Of a stretch of DNA of 64,000 nt, positions 1 to 9,547 are shown in pieces. The DNA is from Nocardia arthritidis NBRC 100137 (GTDB lineage: Bacteria > Actinomycetota > Actinomycetes > Mycobacteriales > Mycobacteriaceae). The stretch lies in contig NZ_BDBB01000006.1 of NCBI RefSeq assembly GCF_001612765.1, positions 183,486-247,485 on the forward strand, in the 5' to 3' direction. The notes below the pieces were generated by a model. That model was not told the DNA's origin, ran no database searches, and worked only from the letters and a program-made list of their open reading frames with translations. Position numbers and translations under genes: made by a program. The first letter of the stretch is position 1; each line of letters opens with the position of its first letter.

Positions 1-168
1 GGCGAGCAGCAATTCCCGTACCGCCGCTTCGGCCCGCGCCTGATCGAATGATCTGCCCGTTTCCAGTGCGACGGGGCCGGTCTCCGTCACGCCGATGTCG
101 ACACCGTTGTGTTCAGCACTGTCCGGTTCGGCGAGGATGTAACCACCGCCATGCTCGTTCGCCGACAA
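1..168 (-). CDS. folE: GTP cyclohydrolase I, N-terminal part (window edge)
   Basis: This is the 5' end of folE, the first enzyme of tetrahydrofolate synthesis (GTP to dihydroneopterin triphosphate). Only 56 codons lie in the window. The end of the visible part, FDQARAEAAVRELL, matches the conserved start of actinobacterial FolE after a variable leader. The start is read as TTG at 166-168 because a GGAGG box (RC of 177-182) sits 8 nt upstream. No ATG or GTG is equally well placed. It lies 77 nt downstream of ftsH on the same strand, the ftsH-folE order seen in Mycobacterium. Identity is fairly sure. The catalytic part is outside the window. Confidence 0.8.
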   Translation of the reverse strand, partial: MSANEHGGGYILAEPDSAEHNGVDIGVTETGPVALETGRSFDQARAEAAVRELLLA

Positions 169-245
169 TCGAGGACACCTCCAAACTCCCGGGGCGCCGG
201 CAATTTCTCGGCACCCCCACGATGGACGAGCCTAATCGTCACTGC

Positions 246-2633
246 TCAGTGACGACCGTTCGGTCCATCCCAATCGCCGTTGTCGCCCTCACCGTTCGGA
301 TTGGTCCGGCGCGGCTCGTCATAGCCGCCGCGATCGCCGTACCCGTCCCGGTCGTAGCCACCTTCGGGGGCGCCCTGCGGACCCCATTGCTGGTAGCCGT
401 GCCGCGGCTGCTGCGGCTCGCCCCAGCCCGGCTGACCCGGCTGCGGCTCGTCCCGCGGCGGCCAGCCGGGAGCCGACCATCCCGCCGGAGCGCCGTAGTC
501 CGGCCGCGAACCGTGCGTACCCTGACGCGGATACGCCGGAGCGGGCGCCTGGGGCAGCGGGTAACCCGACGCGGGCGGGCGACCGTATTGCGGCGGAGCG
601 CCGTAACCGCTCTCGTGCGGCGGGTAACCGTTGGCGGGCTGCGGCTCACGCTGCGCGGACGCGGCCACCGGCTCCGCGACCGGCTCCGGCGGCCACGACT
701 CGCCGCGCTCGGCGGCCAGCTCACCCGGGGTCTTCACCGGGGGCTTGTCCGACGGGACGCGGTCGCCGAAATCATTGAACGCGGTGATGCGCGGGCGCTT
801 CTGCACCGACGCGAGGATCTGCTCGAGATCCTTGCGGTGCAGGGTCTCCCGTTCCAGCAGCGCGATGGCCAGGTCGTCGAGCACATCGCGGTACTCGTTC
901 AGGATCGCCCACGCCTCGGTGTGCGCGGCCTCGATCAGGTTGCGCACCTCCTCGTCGATCGCGCCCGCCACCTCGTGCGAGTAGTCCGAACCCATGCCCA
1001 TCGAGCGGCCGAGGAAGGGATCGCCCTGCTCCTGGCCGTAACGGACGGCGCCGAGCCGGGAACTCATGCCGTACTCGGTGACCATCGCGCGGGCGATCTT
1101 GGTGGCCTGGTCGATATCGGAGGACGCGCCGGTGGTCGGCTCGTGGAACACCAGTTCCTCGGCCGCGCGGCCGCCCATCGCCATCACCAGGCGGGCGATC
1201 ATCTCCGAGCGGGTCATCAGGCCCTTGTCGTCCTCGGGCACCGTCATGGCGTGGCCGCCGGTGCGGCCGCGGGCCAGGATGGTGACCTTGTAGACCGGCT
1301 CGATGTCCGGCATCGCCCAGGCGGCCAGGGTGTGGCCGCCCTCGTGGTAGGCGGTGATCTTCTTCTCGTGCTCGCTGATGATCCGGCTCTTGCGCCTGGG
1401 ACCGCCGATCACGCGATCGACCGACTCCTCCAGCGATTCGCCGGTGATCACCGCGCCGTTCTCGCGGGCGGTGAGCAGGGCGGCCTCGTTGATCACATTG
1501 GCCAGGTCGGCGCCGGACATGCCGACGGTGCGCTTGGCCAGGCCGTCCAGGTCGGCGTCCGGGGAGATCGGCTTGCCCTGCGAGTGCACCCGCAGGATCG
1601 CGCGGCGGCCGGCGAGGTCGGGGTTGCCCACCGGGATCTGCCGGTCGAACCGGCCGGGACGCAGCAGCGCCGGGTCGAGGATGTCGGGGCGGTTGGTCGC
1701 GGCGATCAGGATGATGCCGGTGCGGTCGCCGAAGCCGTCCATCTCGACCAGCAGCTGGTTGAGGGTCTGCTCGCGTTCGTCGTGGCCGCCGCCGAGGCCC
1801 GCGCCGCGCTGGCGGCCGACCGCGTCGATCTCGTCGACGAAGATGATGCAGGGGCTGTTCTGCTTGGCCTGCTCGAACAGGTCGCGCACCCGGGAGGCGC
1901 CGACGCCGACGAACATCTCCACGAAGTCCGAACCGGAAATGGTGAAGAACGGCACACCGGCTTCGCCGGCGACGGCGCGGGCCAGCAGCGTCTTACCGGT
2001 GCCGGGCGGGCCGTAGAGCAGGACGCCCTTGGGGATCTTGGCGCCGAGCGCCTGGTAGCGGACGGGATTCTGCAGGAAGTCCTTGATCTCGTAGAGTTCC
2101 TCGACCGCCTCGTCGGCCCCGGCCACGTCGGCGAACGTGGTCTTGGGCATGTCCTTGGACAGCTGTTTGGCCTTCGACTTGCCGAAGCCCATCATGCCGC
2201 CGCGCCCGCCGCCCTGCATGCGGGCCATCACGAAGATGAACAGGCCGAGCAGGATGACCATCGGCAGCACGAACAGCAGGATCTGGGTGAACCAGCTCTC
2301 CTGCTTGACCACCGTGTTGTACGGGGCGCCGGAGTTCTTCACGGCAGAGAAGACCTGGGCGGAGGTCTCGCTGCCGCCCGGATACTTCGCGATGATCTTG
2401 TTCTGCCCGCCGGTGGCGTCGTTGCCGTCCTTCAGCTCGATGCGCAACTGCTGCTCGCGGTCATCGATCTGAATGTTCTGGACGTTGCTCTTGTTCTCGA
2501 GCTGGCTGAGGGCAACCGAGGTATCGACGCTCTTCCAGCCCCGCGTGTCGTTGCCGAAATAGCTGAACGCATAGATCACGAGCAGAATGCCCGAGACTAT
2601 GGCCAGGGTGCGAAACACTGTCTTGCGGTTCAT
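246..2633 (-). CDS. ftsH: ATP-dependent zinc metalloprotease FtsH
   Basis: Membrane-bound AAA+ protease (795 aa) that degrades misfolded and regulatory membrane proteins. Two transmembrane segments (about residues 8-25 and 114-136) flank the extracytoplasmic domain. The AAA domain has Walker A GPPGTGKT (208-215), Walker B IIFVDEID (263-270) and the arginine-finger region RPGRFDRQ. The zinc site is HEGGH (430-434). The C-terminus from about residue 640 is a long Pro/Gly/Gln/Tyr-rich disordered tail, longer than in most bacteria but usual for actinomycetes. The ATG at 2631-2633 is preferred over an upstream start because the protein then opens with the standard short Lys/Arg segment before the first helix. 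It probably reads through to folE. Confidence 0.97.
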   Translation of the reverse strand: MNRKTVFRTLAIVSGILLVIYAFSYFGNDTRGWKSVDTSVALSQLENKSNVQNIQIDDREQQLRIELKDGNDATGGQNKIIAKYPGGSETSAQVFSAVKNSGAPYNTVVKQESWFTQILLFVLPMVILLGLFIFVMARMQGGGRGGMMGFGKSKAKQLSKDMPKTTFADVAGADEAVEELYEIKDFLQNPVRYQALGAKIPKGVLLYGPPGTGKTLLARAVAGEAGVPFFTISGSDFVEMFVGVGASRVRDLFEQAKQNSPCIIFVDEIDAVGRQRGAGLGGGHDEREQTLNQLLVEMDGFGDRTGIILIAATNRPDILDPALLRPGRFDRQIPVGNPDLAGRRAILRVHSQGKPISPDADLDGLAKRTVGMSGADLANVINEAALLTARENGAVITGESLEESVDRVIGGPRRKSRIISEHEKKITAYHEGGHTLAAWAMPDIEPVYKVTILARGRTGGHAMTVPEDDKGLMTRSEMIARLVMAMGGRAAEELVFHEPTTGASSDIDQATKIARAMVTEYGMSSRLGAVRYGQEQGDPFLGRSMGMGSDYSHEVAGAIDEEVRNLIEAAHTEAWAILNEYRDVLDDLAIALLERETLHRKDLEQILASVQKRPRITAFNDFGDRVPSDKPPVKTPGELAAERGESWPPEPVAEPVAASAQREPQPANGYPPHESGYGAPPQYGRPPASGYPLPQAPAPAYPRQGTHGSRPDYGAPAGWSAPGWPPRDEPQPGQPGWGEPQQPRHGYQQWGPQGAPEGGYDRDGYGDRGGYDEPRRTNPNGEGDNGDWDGPNGRH

Positions 2634-2992
2634 AGAGCGTCGGCCGGGGCGGCCAGTCCTTTCCGGTGTCTCCGGTTCTTGCCTAGCGATGAGTCTGGCG
2701 CGTCCGGTTCCGCGGGGGTTCGGATGCGGACAAGCCACGTTACCGCGTACGGTCTACTCGATACATCGCACAGTTCGGCTGCAGGTGCAGTTAACGAGGT
2801 AAACGCCCGGGGAACGACGGTGGTTCCCGATGTCTCCGGTCCGGCTTCCTCCAAGTGGCAACAATCATGGCATGTTCGGCCTATCGTGAGCGACGACACA
2901 ACATCGCGGCGCGAGCGACGGGCACGTAGGCGGTAGCTCGCACACCACGAAGGCCCCGGGAGCGCCGCAGACCAGACACGAGCGCAGGGGGT
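2634..2992. other. Divergent intergenic region ftsH / PH-like gene
   Basis: About 360 nt between divergent start codons. It must hold the promoters of both flanking genes. I see no convincing -35/-10 pair, no terminator and no plausible small gene in it. Confidence 0.5.
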
Positions 2993-3937
2993 ATGGACAT
3001 AGTCGAGTTACGGACACCCACAGCGATACTGCGTCACGGCCGCGGCAGGCTGATCGTCCTGCGACCCGGGTCCGACGGCGAGCGCGTGCTCGATGTCCCG
3101 GTCTCCGACCTGCTGAAGGTCCGGCTGAACCGGCGCGCGGACGACGCGGTCGTCATCGAGATCTATCTGCGTTACCCGACGCCCGTGCTCACCGGCGTGC
3201 CCGCGGACCGCACCCCGCTGCCGGTCCTGATCGCCGAGCACGACGTTCCGGCGGCCACCGAGATCGTCGACCGGATCAATACGCAGATCATGGCCACCCA
3301 GCGCATCGATGTCGCGGCGCCGGATCTGTGCCCGCCCGCGCCCACCTGGGGCCGCGGCGGTCCCCTCCGCGCGGACGTGGAGCGGGCGACGCGCAGGATG
3401 TCCCCGCGCCGCGAGGCGAAGCAGGCGATAGCGGCTCTGCATCGTTACGTGACGCCGGACGAGTACGTCCTGGAGACCGCGATCGCGGTCGCGCACCCGC
3501 CCGCGGGCAGCGGTTCCGGCCTGCTAGCCGCGACCACGGCGCGGCTGCTGTTCATCGCCATCGGCGACGGCCGTTACGCGCACGAACTCCCGATTCCCGT
3601 GGTGGTGTGGGCCAGGGTCACCGACACCCCCGCCGCGGGCCGCGGCGAGATCGGCCCCGGACGCGGCGCGACCGGTATCGAGGTGCACGACGGCAGCCGC
3701 ACGCTGCATTTCTCGGGCGCCGATCGCGCCGACACCGAGCGGGTCACCTGCGCGGTGAACTTCGCGGTGCGCCGGGAATCCGCCGACGGCGCCGCGGGCT
3801 CCGCCGATCCCGGTGTGGCCCAGTTGTACTCGGAGTGGGAGCTGCTGGTCGAGCGGCACTCCCTCGGCATGGTCGACGACGCTCAGTTCCAGCGCTACGG
3901 CCGCGGGATCCTGCGCTCACTCCCCGACGGGAGCTGA
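2993..3937 (+). CDS. Hypothetical protein with PH-like core and SHOCT-like C-terminus
   Basis: Protein of 314 aa with no signal peptide or membrane segment. The first 100 residues are rich in beta-strand patterns. Residues about 145-260 (DEYVLETAIAVAHP, then alternating hydrophobic strands through LHFSGADRADTERV) resemble bacterial PH-like or DUF4429-type domains. The last 35 residues (LYSEWELLVERHSLGMVDDAQFQRYGRGIL) resemble a SHOCT oligomerisation motif, with the typical L..L..L...G..dd.ef pattern. Function is unknown. The ATG follows a purine-rich GCAGGGGGT box. Its 3' end overlaps the convergent DUF1266 gene by 21 nt. Domain assignments are by eye. Confidence 0.75.
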   Translation: MDIVELRTPTAILRHGRGRLIVLRPGSDGERVLDVPVSDLLKVRLNRRADDAVVIEIYLRYPTPVLTGVPADRTPLPVLIAEHDVPAATEIVDRINTQIMATQRIDVAAPDLCPPAPTWGRGGPLRADVERATRRMSPRREAKQAIAALHRYVTPDEYVLETAIAVAHPPAGSGSGLLAATTARLLFIAIGDGRYAHELPIPVVVWARVTDTPAAGRGEIGPGRGATGIEVHDGSRTLHFSGADRADTERVTCAVNFAVRRESADGAAGSADPGVAQLYSEWELLVERHSLGMVDDAQFQRYGRGILRSLPDGS

Positions 3938-4771
3938 GTTCAGCGCGATCCGCCGCCACGGGCTGGTCGGGCGCAGCCACAGCCGCAGCAACTCCTTGCG
4001 GCGGTCGACGCCGCCGTTCTTCAGCTCTGCCAGGTCCTCGCAGGCCTGCCAATAGGTCCAGCCGGTGAGATAGGCGTCGCCGAACTGGCGCCAGTTGCGG
4101 TACTTGCTCTGCGCCAGCGGCAGAGCGCGCGCCAGATAGCTCCAGGCCACGTCGGCATCGAGGTACCCCGCCGTGTAGGCCATCCTGGCCACCGCGACCA
4201 CCCGGGCCAGATCCCAGGCGTGGATGTCGCTGGGCAGCGGCCGCGCCAGATGGTCGGTGAATCCGATCTTGATCGCCTGCGACCAGATGTCGTAGTCGCG
4301 CACCAGCGCCTCCGGATTGTCCATCCCCCGAAACGCGCCGACCTGCCGCAGGAACGCCCGGTGCCGGTCGGCGCGCTCACCGAACCGATCGCGCTCGCTG
4401 GCGTTGATCGAAGCCGTCACCAGCGGGTGCACCAGCGCGTAGAGCGGGGCGTGCATACCCTCGAGCAACTGCTCCATCGACGCCTGTGCCTCGGTGCCGT
4501 CGGTGATGCCCCACGCACCGGTGAGCGTATCGATGGCCAGCTCGCGCCGGTCGCCGAGCGGATGCGCCCGTTCCGGGCCGAGCAGCAGCGCGTCGTGGAA
4601 CGCGTCCCAGCGCGCCGAATAGAAGGCGCCGAGGGCCAACGCCCGCAATTCGTCGTCGGATACCGCGGCGCCGGACCAATGGTCTTCCTCCCGCTCGTCC
4701 AGCTCCGCGTACGGAAAGGTCGTCAAGGTGGTGGGTACACCGCGCGAAGACATGCCCCGATTGTTCCCCAT
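3917..4771 (-). CDS. DUF1266 domain protein
   Basis: Soluble protein of 284 aa. The C-terminal two thirds match the DUF1266 pattern: a WGI motif, then DLARVVAVARMAYTAGYLDADVAWSYLARALPLAQSKYRNWRQFGDAYLTGWTYW-like features, meaning an Arg/Tyr helix, a GY(L/I)..aW segment and a final sW.e+...Y..G..yW segment, at about residues 165-245. Function of the family is unknown, and in other bacteria it is often near polymorphic toxin or secretion loci. Nothing nearby supports such a role here. The start ATG at 4769-4771 is uncertain, and an internal ATG six codons later (MSSRG) is an alternative. It ends inside the 3' end of the convergent preceding gene. Confidence 0.8.
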   Translation of the reverse strand: MGNNRGMSSRGVPTTLTTFPYAELDEREEDHWSGAAVSDDELRALALGAFYSARWDAFHDALLLGPERAHPLGDRRELAIDTLTGAWGITDGTEAQASMEQLLEGMHAPLYALVHPLVTASINASERDRFGERADRHRAFLRQVGAFRGMDNPEALVRDYDIWSQAIKIGFTDHLARPLPSDIHAWDLARVVAVARMAYTAGYLDADVAWSYLARALPLAQSKYRNWRQFGDAYLTGWTYWQACEDLAELKNGGVDRRKELLRLWLRPTSPWRRIALNSAPVGE

Positions 4772-4913
4772 CCCGCGCGGCCGACGCGCGGTATTCGCGG
4801 ATGGCGCGGATGTCGCCGCCGCGGACCCAGGGGGCGTCCAGCGGGCGAGCCGATTTCGGCCTCGGTGACTTCTTGCCCTGACGCATGTCGTGATCTGGGG
4901 CTAGTGTGCTCGC

Positions 4914-5180
4914 ATGTGTAGAAACATCACCGTCCTGCGTGGTCTGGAACCTGCCGCAACCGAGCAGGAAATCTATGCCGCCGCACTGCAGTACGTGCGC
5001 AAGGTCGGTGGCGTGTCCGGCCTGAGCTCGACCACCAAAGCGGCCGTCGACAAGGCCGTCGCGGCCATCGCAGAGGCGACCACCACCTTGCTCGCCGAGT
5101 TACCCGACCGGAGGGTGGCGCCGACCACCGAGCCACCGCTGCGCCGCATCGCCGCCCGCGAAGTCGTAGGCGGCGACTAG
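4914..5180 (+). CDS. DUF2277 protein
   Basis: Small soluble protein of 88 aa. The opening MCRNITVLRGLEPAATEQEI, the central AALQYVRKVGG and the helical AVDKAVAAIAEAT segment are the hallmarks of the DUF2277 family, whose members are 75-95 aa and start with an invariant MCRNI. Function is unknown. The gene stands alone, convergent with the PucR regulator gene 8 nt away and divergent from the DUF1266 gene. Confidence 0.88.
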   Translation: MCRNITVLRGLEPAATEQEIYAAALQYVRKVGGVSGLSSTTKAAVDKAVAAIAEATTTLLAELPDRRVAPTTEPPLRRIAAREVVGGD

Positions 5181-5188
5181 CCTGCGGT

Positions 5189-6502
5189 TCACGGCAGGGC
5201 GTCCGCGCCGAAGACGGCGACGCACACCAGCGCGATCTCCAGCGGCAAGCCCCGCTCTTCGATTGGATATCCCAGTAGTTGTTCGATCCGCTGCACGCGG
5301 TAGCGGACCGTGTTCTTGTGCACACCGAGTACTTTCGCGGTGGCCTCCGGGCTGCGTTGGCTGCGCAGATAGGCGTGCAGCGTCTCGCGCAGCCGCGCGG
5401 CGTGCGCGTCCCGCCCGGCCAGTGCGCCCAGTTCCCGCTCGACCAGCCCGCGCATGGCCGCTTCGTCCGCGCCGGCCAGATAGGCGATCTCGACCGTTCG
5501 ATAGCCCGTGACCCGAGGGCCGCCCGCGGGCGCGCGCTCGGCGACCTGCCGCGCGGCGACCGCCTCACGATGACTGCGGCGGAAGCCCGCGATCCCCCCG
5601 GCGGGCACGCCGAACGCCACCCGCACCGGCGCCTCGACCTGCACCGCGGCCAGCCGCTCCACTTCGCCCGGCGCAGCGAGTTCGGCGCCGTGCTCTCCGT
5701 CGCCCGTACCCGCCCACGCCCACATCGCGCTGGCGCCGGACGCAACGGTGAGCACCCGCGCGCTGCCCAGCGCCGCGGCCAGCCGCGCCGCGACCCGATC
5801 CAGCAGACCGGTCGCCTCCGCGTCCGCACCGGTGGGCTCACCGGTCGGTTCGTCGGTCCAGAGCACGAAGGCCAGGTGCCGCTGGGACAGGCGGTAGCCC
5901 AGCCGCACCGACGCCTGCTCGACGTCCACGTCGTCGCCATCCAGCAGGGCGCGCACGGTCTCGGCGCGCCGGTTCAGCGCGGCGCGCAAGACCTGCTCGC
6001 GCTCCTCCATGTAGGTATCGGTGAGCAACTCGACCGAGGTACTGATCCACTTGGTGGCCCGCTCGAACAACCGGAGCAGCACCACGCGCTCGAGTTCCGG
6101 TGTGGCATGCCGCTGCTCGACGACCTCGGTCATGTAGTCCAGCACCGCCTCCATGCCCACGTGGTAGACCCGCAGCAGCAGCCGCAACTCGAAGCCGCGC
6201 CGGGCCACGCTGCGCGCGAACGCGTGCGCCTCCTCCGGCAACGAGAACTCGAAGGGGTCGCTGGCCAGGCGGCTGAGCACGATCCTGGCGTGCGCCCGGG
6301 TGCTGGCCGCGAGGTCGCGGCGCATATCGCGATCGGCGAGTTCGGGGATGCGCGCGATGATCACGTCGTCGAGCCGGGTGACGATCCGCTCCAGCACTTC
6401 CGCGCGCGTCGTCTCGTAGACGTACTCGGCGAGCCAATCACGCACTTCGTCGGGAGCCGGGCTCGGCCGGACCGCGCCGGACCGCGCCGGACCACCGGTC
6501 AT
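5189..6502 (-). CDS. PucR/CdaR-type transcriptional regulator
   Basis: Regulator of 437 aa. The N-terminal 170 residues are helical and resemble an RsbT co-antagonist-like domain (VLERIVTRLDDVIIARIPEL). A central GGDEF-like segment follows. The C-terminal PucR helix-turn-helix is LRETLHAYLRSQRSPEATAKVLGVHKNTVRYRVQRIEQLLG (about residues 380-420, three key stretches quoted together for recognition by motif: LHAYL, KNTVRYRV, RIEQLLG). The start is ATG 6500-6502, because an AAGGAGG box sits 6 nt upstream. An upstream in-frame ATG at 6619 lacks one. It is divergent from the aldehyde dehydrogenase-SDR operon, and a palindrome lies between them, so it probably controls that operon. Confidence 0.9.
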   Translation of the reverse strand: MTGGPARSGAVRPSPAPDEVRDWLAEYVYETTRAEVLERIVTRLDDVIIARIPELADRDMRRDLAASTRAHARIVLSRLASDPFEFSLPEEAHAFARSVARRGFELRLLLRVYHVGMEAVLDYMTEVVEQRHATPELERVVLLRLFERATKWISTSVELLTDTYMEEREQVLRAALNRRAETVRALLDGDDVDVEQASVRLGYRLSQRHLAFVLWTDEPTGEPTGADAEATGLLDRVAARLAAALGSARVLTVASGASAMWAWAGTGDGEHGAELAAPGEVERLAAVQVEAPVRVAFGVPAGGIAGFRRSHREAVAARQVAERAPAGGPRVTGYRTVEIAYLAGADEAAMRGLVERELGALAGRDAHAARLRETLHAYLRSQRSPEATAKVLGVHKNTVRYRVQRIEQLLGYPIEERGLPLEIALVCVAVFGADALP

Positions 6503-6585
6503 CGCGCCCTCCTTCGGCTCGGCGAATACTTCGCCATTCTTTGTACCAAGAACACAAAATTGCCCATATTCCTTGACAATCCGGG

Positions 6586-6598
6586 CCAAGAAACTTGG
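6586..6598. promoter_or_regulatory. Palindrome in the pucR / aldehyde dehydrogenase divergent promoter
   Basis: CCAAGAAACTTGG is a perfect 5-bp inverted repeat with a 3-nt spacer. A second half site CCAAGAA lies at 6546-6552, 40 nt away. A TTGACA hexamer at 6573-6578 lies just before the palindrome and could be the -35 of the rightward operon, so a protein bound here would cover its promoter. Assignment to the PucR-type regulator is inferred from position only. Confidence 0.45.
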
Positions 6599-6687
6599 TT
6601 CGAATTGTGTCACGATCATAGTTCAGTGGCCTGCCTCACAGCAGTCAGCAGACCGCGGTTCAACACAACATCAGTGGGAGAACAGCA

Positions 6688-8289
6688 GTGACCAACACCG
6701 AACCAGCGCCCGCGACCGAGGCGCAGGCACGCGAAACGACCGCGAAGAAGGACGGCCCCGCCGTCATCGAGGTGCGCAATCCCGGCACGGGCGAGGTCGT
6801 CGGCACGGTGCCGGACGAGACCGCGGACGCGGTCGCGGCCAAGGTCCGCGAACTACGGCTGTATCAGCCGGAATGGGAGGCGATCGGCCCCGAAGGACGC
6901 AAGGTCTGGCTGCTGAAGTTCCAGGACTGGCTGATCGACAACACCGACCGCCTGGCCACCGTATTGCAGTCGGAAACCGCGAAGCCCCGGGTGGACGCCC
7001 TGATCGACCCCGGTTTCGCGACCGATCTGATCGGCTACTACGCCCGCCGCGCGGCGAAGTTCCTGGCCGACGATCACCCCTCGCCGCACAGCCCGTTGGC
7101 CCGCGTCAAGCGGTTGACCACGGTCTACCGGCCCTATCCGGTGGTCGGTGTCATCACGCCGTGGAATTTCCCGCTGGCCATGCCGGTGATGGACGTCTTC
7201 CCCGCGCTCGCCGCCGGGGCGGCCGTCATCCTCAAGCCCTCCGAGGTGACTCCGCTCTCGGCGCTCGAACTGGCCGAGGGCTGGGCCGAGATCGGCGCGC
7301 CGCCGGTCTTCGCGGTGGTCACCGGCGCGGGCGCGACCGGTGCGGCCGTGGTCGGCAACGCCGACTACATCCAGTTCACCGGCTCCACCGCGACCGGCCG
7401 CAAGATCGCCGCCGCCTGCGTGGAACGGATGGTTCCCTACAGCCTGGAACTCGGCGGCAAGGACCCGGCCATCGTCCTGGCCGACGCCGACCTCGAACGC
7501 GCCGCGCACGGCATCGCCTTCGGCGGCATGTTCAACTCCGGCCAGGTCTGCATCTCGGTGGAACGGGTGTACGTCGAGGCGCCGGTGTACGACGAGTTCG
7601 TCGCCGAGCTCACCGCCAACGTCAAGGCGCTGCGCCAGGGCCTGGACGGACGCGATTCGAAATACGACGTGGGAGCGCTGGCCAACGAGAACCAGGTGGC
7701 GATCGTGCAACGCCACGTCGATGAGGCCGTCGCGGCGGGCGCCAAGGTCCTCACCGGCGGCAAGCGGGCCGGATTCGGCACCGCCTTCGAGCCGACCGTG
7801 CTGGTGGATGTCGATCACACCATGTCCTGCGTCACCGAGGAGACCTTCGGCCCGACGCTGCCGGTGATGAAGGTGGCCGACGAGTCCGAGGCGATACGGC
7901 TGGCCAACGACTCCGTCTACGGCCTCTCGGCGTCGGTGTGGACCGGCGACAAGAAGCGGGGCGAGCGGATCGCCCGGCAGCTCAACGCCGGTGCCGTCAA
8001 CATCAACGACGTCTTCGCCAACCTGTTCAGCTACGCCCTGCCAATGGGCGGCTGGGGGCAGTCCGGTGTCGGCGCCCGCTGGGGCGGGGCGAACGGCGTG
8101 CGCAAGTACTGCCGTCAGCAGGCGATCACCACGCCGATCCTGCCGACCCAGCAGAAGGAACTGTTCTGGTACCCGTACTCGATGCCGAAGCTGCTGTTCG
8201 CACTCGGCGCGATGCGCGCGGCGGGCGCGCGCGGCCTGCGCCGCCTCGACATTCCGGCCCTGCTGAAGCTGAAGGGAGACGACAAGTGA
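6688..8289 (+). CDS. NAD(P)-dependent aldehyde dehydrogenase
   Basis: Cytoplasmic aldehyde dehydrogenase of 533 aa that oxidises an aldehyde to the acid. It has the general-base motif LELGGKDP (Glu254), nucleophile in FNSGQVC (Cys288), and cofactor segment ITPWNFP (157-163) and KPSE (183-186). It resembles the succinate-semialdehyde dehydrogenase-type enzymes (GabD2-like) of mycobacteria, but the substrate cannot be set from sequence. The GTG start at 6688 has a GGGAG box 7 nt upstream. It overlaps the following SDR gene by 4 nt (GTGA), so the two are translationally coupled and probably act on the same alcohol/aldehyde substrate under the divergent PucR regulator. Confidence 0.93.
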   Translation: MTNTEPAPATEAQARETTAKKDGPAVIEVRNPGTGEVVGTVPDETADAVAAKVRELRLYQPEWEAIGPEGRKVWLLKFQDWLIDNTDRLATVLQSETAKPRVDALIDPGFATDLIGYYARRAAKFLADDHPSPHSPLARVKRLTTVYRPYPVVGVITPWNFPLAMPVMDVFPALAAGAAVILKPSEVTPLSALELAEGWAEIGAPPVFAVVTGAGATGAAVVGNADYIQFTGSTATGRKIAAACVERMVPYSLELGGKDPAIVLADADLERAAHGIAFGGMFNSGQVCISVERVYVEAPVYDEFVAELTANVKALRQGLDGRDSKYDVGALANENQVAIVQRHVDEAVAAGAKVLTGGKRAGFGTAFEPTVLVDVDHTMSCVTEETFGPTLPVMKVADESEAIRLANDSVYGLSASVWTGDKKRGERIARQLNAGAVNINDVFANLFSYALPMGGWGQSGVGARWGGANGVRKYCRQQAITTPILPTQQKELFWYPYSMPKLLFALGAMRAAGARGLRRLDIPALLKLKGDDK

Positions 8290-9119
8290 CCGAAACGAAG
8301 AAGATTCGCGGCAAGGTCGTCGTCATCACCGGTGGCGCCCGCGGCATCGGGCTCGCTACCGCGACCGCGCTGCAGGCCCTCGGCGCGCAGATCGCGATCG
8401 GCGACATCGACGAGACCACGGTCAAGGAGTCGGGCACGACACGCGGTTTCGAGCTCTACGGCAGGCTCGACGTGACCGATCAGGATTCGTTCGACGGGTT
8501 TCTGGACGAGGTGGAGCGCACCCTCGGCCCGATCGATGTGCTGATCAACAACGCGGGCATCATGCCGACCGGCAGGCTGGTGGACGAGCCGGATCCACTG
8601 ACCAGGCGAATCCTGGACATCAACGTCTACGGCGTGATCCTGGGCTCCAAACTGGCGCTGCGCCGGATGCTGCCGCGCGGCAGCGGGCACATCATCAACA
8701 TCGCCTCGCTGGCCGGCGAGGCCCACATCCCGGGTCTGGCCACCTACAACGCCAGCAAGCACGCGGTGCTGGGATTCACCGACACGCTGCGGGAGGAGTA
8801 CCGCGGCACGGGGGTGCGCTTCTCCTCGGTGCTGCCCACGTTGACCAACACCGAACTGGGCTCCGGCGTCACCGCGCCGAAGCTGATGCGCGCCGCCGAA
8901 CCGGAGGAAATCGCCGACGCCGTCGCGAAACTGATCGTCGCGCCGAAGTCGAAGGTCAGAGTGACCGCGGTGGCCGGATTCATCTCCCAGTTCGTCGGGC
9001 TGCTGCCGGAGGCGCTCGGGGACGGCATCGGCCGGGCGCTCGGGTCCGGCCGCGCCTTCCTCGACGACGTCGACGCCGACAAGCGCAAGGCGTATGAGGA
9101 GCGCGCCCGCGGGGTGTGA
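8286..9119 (+). CDS. Short-chain dehydrogenase/reductase
   Basis: Classical SDR of 277 aa. Cofactor motif TGGARGIG (15-22), NNAG at about 88-91, catalytic Ser141 and YNASK (Tyr154, Lys158) are all present. It has an Asp after the second strand (GDID), suggesting NAD(H). A C-terminal extension of about 40 residues carries a possible amphipathic helix (GLLPEALGDGIGRALG). The GTG start overlaps the stop of the aldehyde dehydrogenase gene. Together they would form an alcohol-to-acid oxidation pair. A strong hairpin terminator follows 17 nt after the stop. Confidence 0.93.
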   Translation: MTETKKIRGKVVVITGGARGIGLATATALQALGAQIAIGDIDETTVKESGTTRGFELYGRLDVTDQDSFDGFLDEVERTLGPIDVLINNAGIMPTGRLVDEPDPLTRRILDINVYGVILGSKLALRRMLPRGSGHIINIASLAGEAHIPGLATYNASKHAVLGFTDTLREEYRGTGVRFSSVLPTLTNTELGSGVTAPKLMRAAEPEEIADAVAKLIVAPKSKVRVTAVAGFISQFVGLLPEALGDGIGRALGSGRAFLDDVDADKRKAYEERARGV

Positions 9120-9135
9120 AACACAGCGCGGAGCC

Positions 9136-9175
9136 GAGGCGCCGCGGCCGGGATTCGTCTCGGTCGCGGCGCCTC
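9136..9175 (+). terminator. Terminator after aldehyde dehydrogenase-SDR operon
   Basis: Stem GAGGCGCCGCGGCC (9136-9149) pairs with GGTCGCGGCGCCTC (9162-9175) with one mismatch and a 12-nt loop. It is followed by GTTTCG rather than a true T-tract, as usual in high-GC actinomycetes. Confidence 0.8.
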
Positions 9176-9547
9176 GTTTCGGATGGCGCACACAGCGAAG
9201 CGCCGTGGACCGACGCTTGTGTGAGGAACATCACGCGAGGTCTCGATTACATCGCCCGGCCGGTCAGCGGCAAATTCTCAGCGGGTGATCGACCACCGCA
9301 AGCGTGTCCACAATCCGCCATTGAATCTCCCGGAGAGACCTCATTCATGCTGGTCACATGCCCAACTATGTCGGCCCGAAGGTAGAAGCTGCGCGCATGC
9401 CGAGAATTCGCCAACCGATTGATGCGCAGCACCATCGCAGGCAATATGCTGTCCCTAACAAACCTGCCGACTGTTTCGGCACCCGTATCCGAACTTTTCG
9501 GCCTGATAAGGCTGGAAATTCCGGACTGATTCTGATAGCAAGGGGCT
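9176..9547. other. Intergenic region before lysR gene, with a Crp-like site
   Basis: No gene seen. TGTGAGGAACATCACG at 9220-9235 fits the actinobacterial Crp/GlxR pattern (Y)GTGA-N6-TCAC(R). It lies 313 nt before the LysR start, so its target promoter is unclear. The last 200 nt are less GC-rich than the surroundings, as expected for a promoter region. Confidence 0.4.

Noticed and set aside
48..2936. Long rightward open frame of 962 codons opposite ftsH
   Set aside because: It is the antisense of a certain gene in very high-GC DNA, with low-complexity Arg/Leu/Val sequence and no ribosome-binding site.
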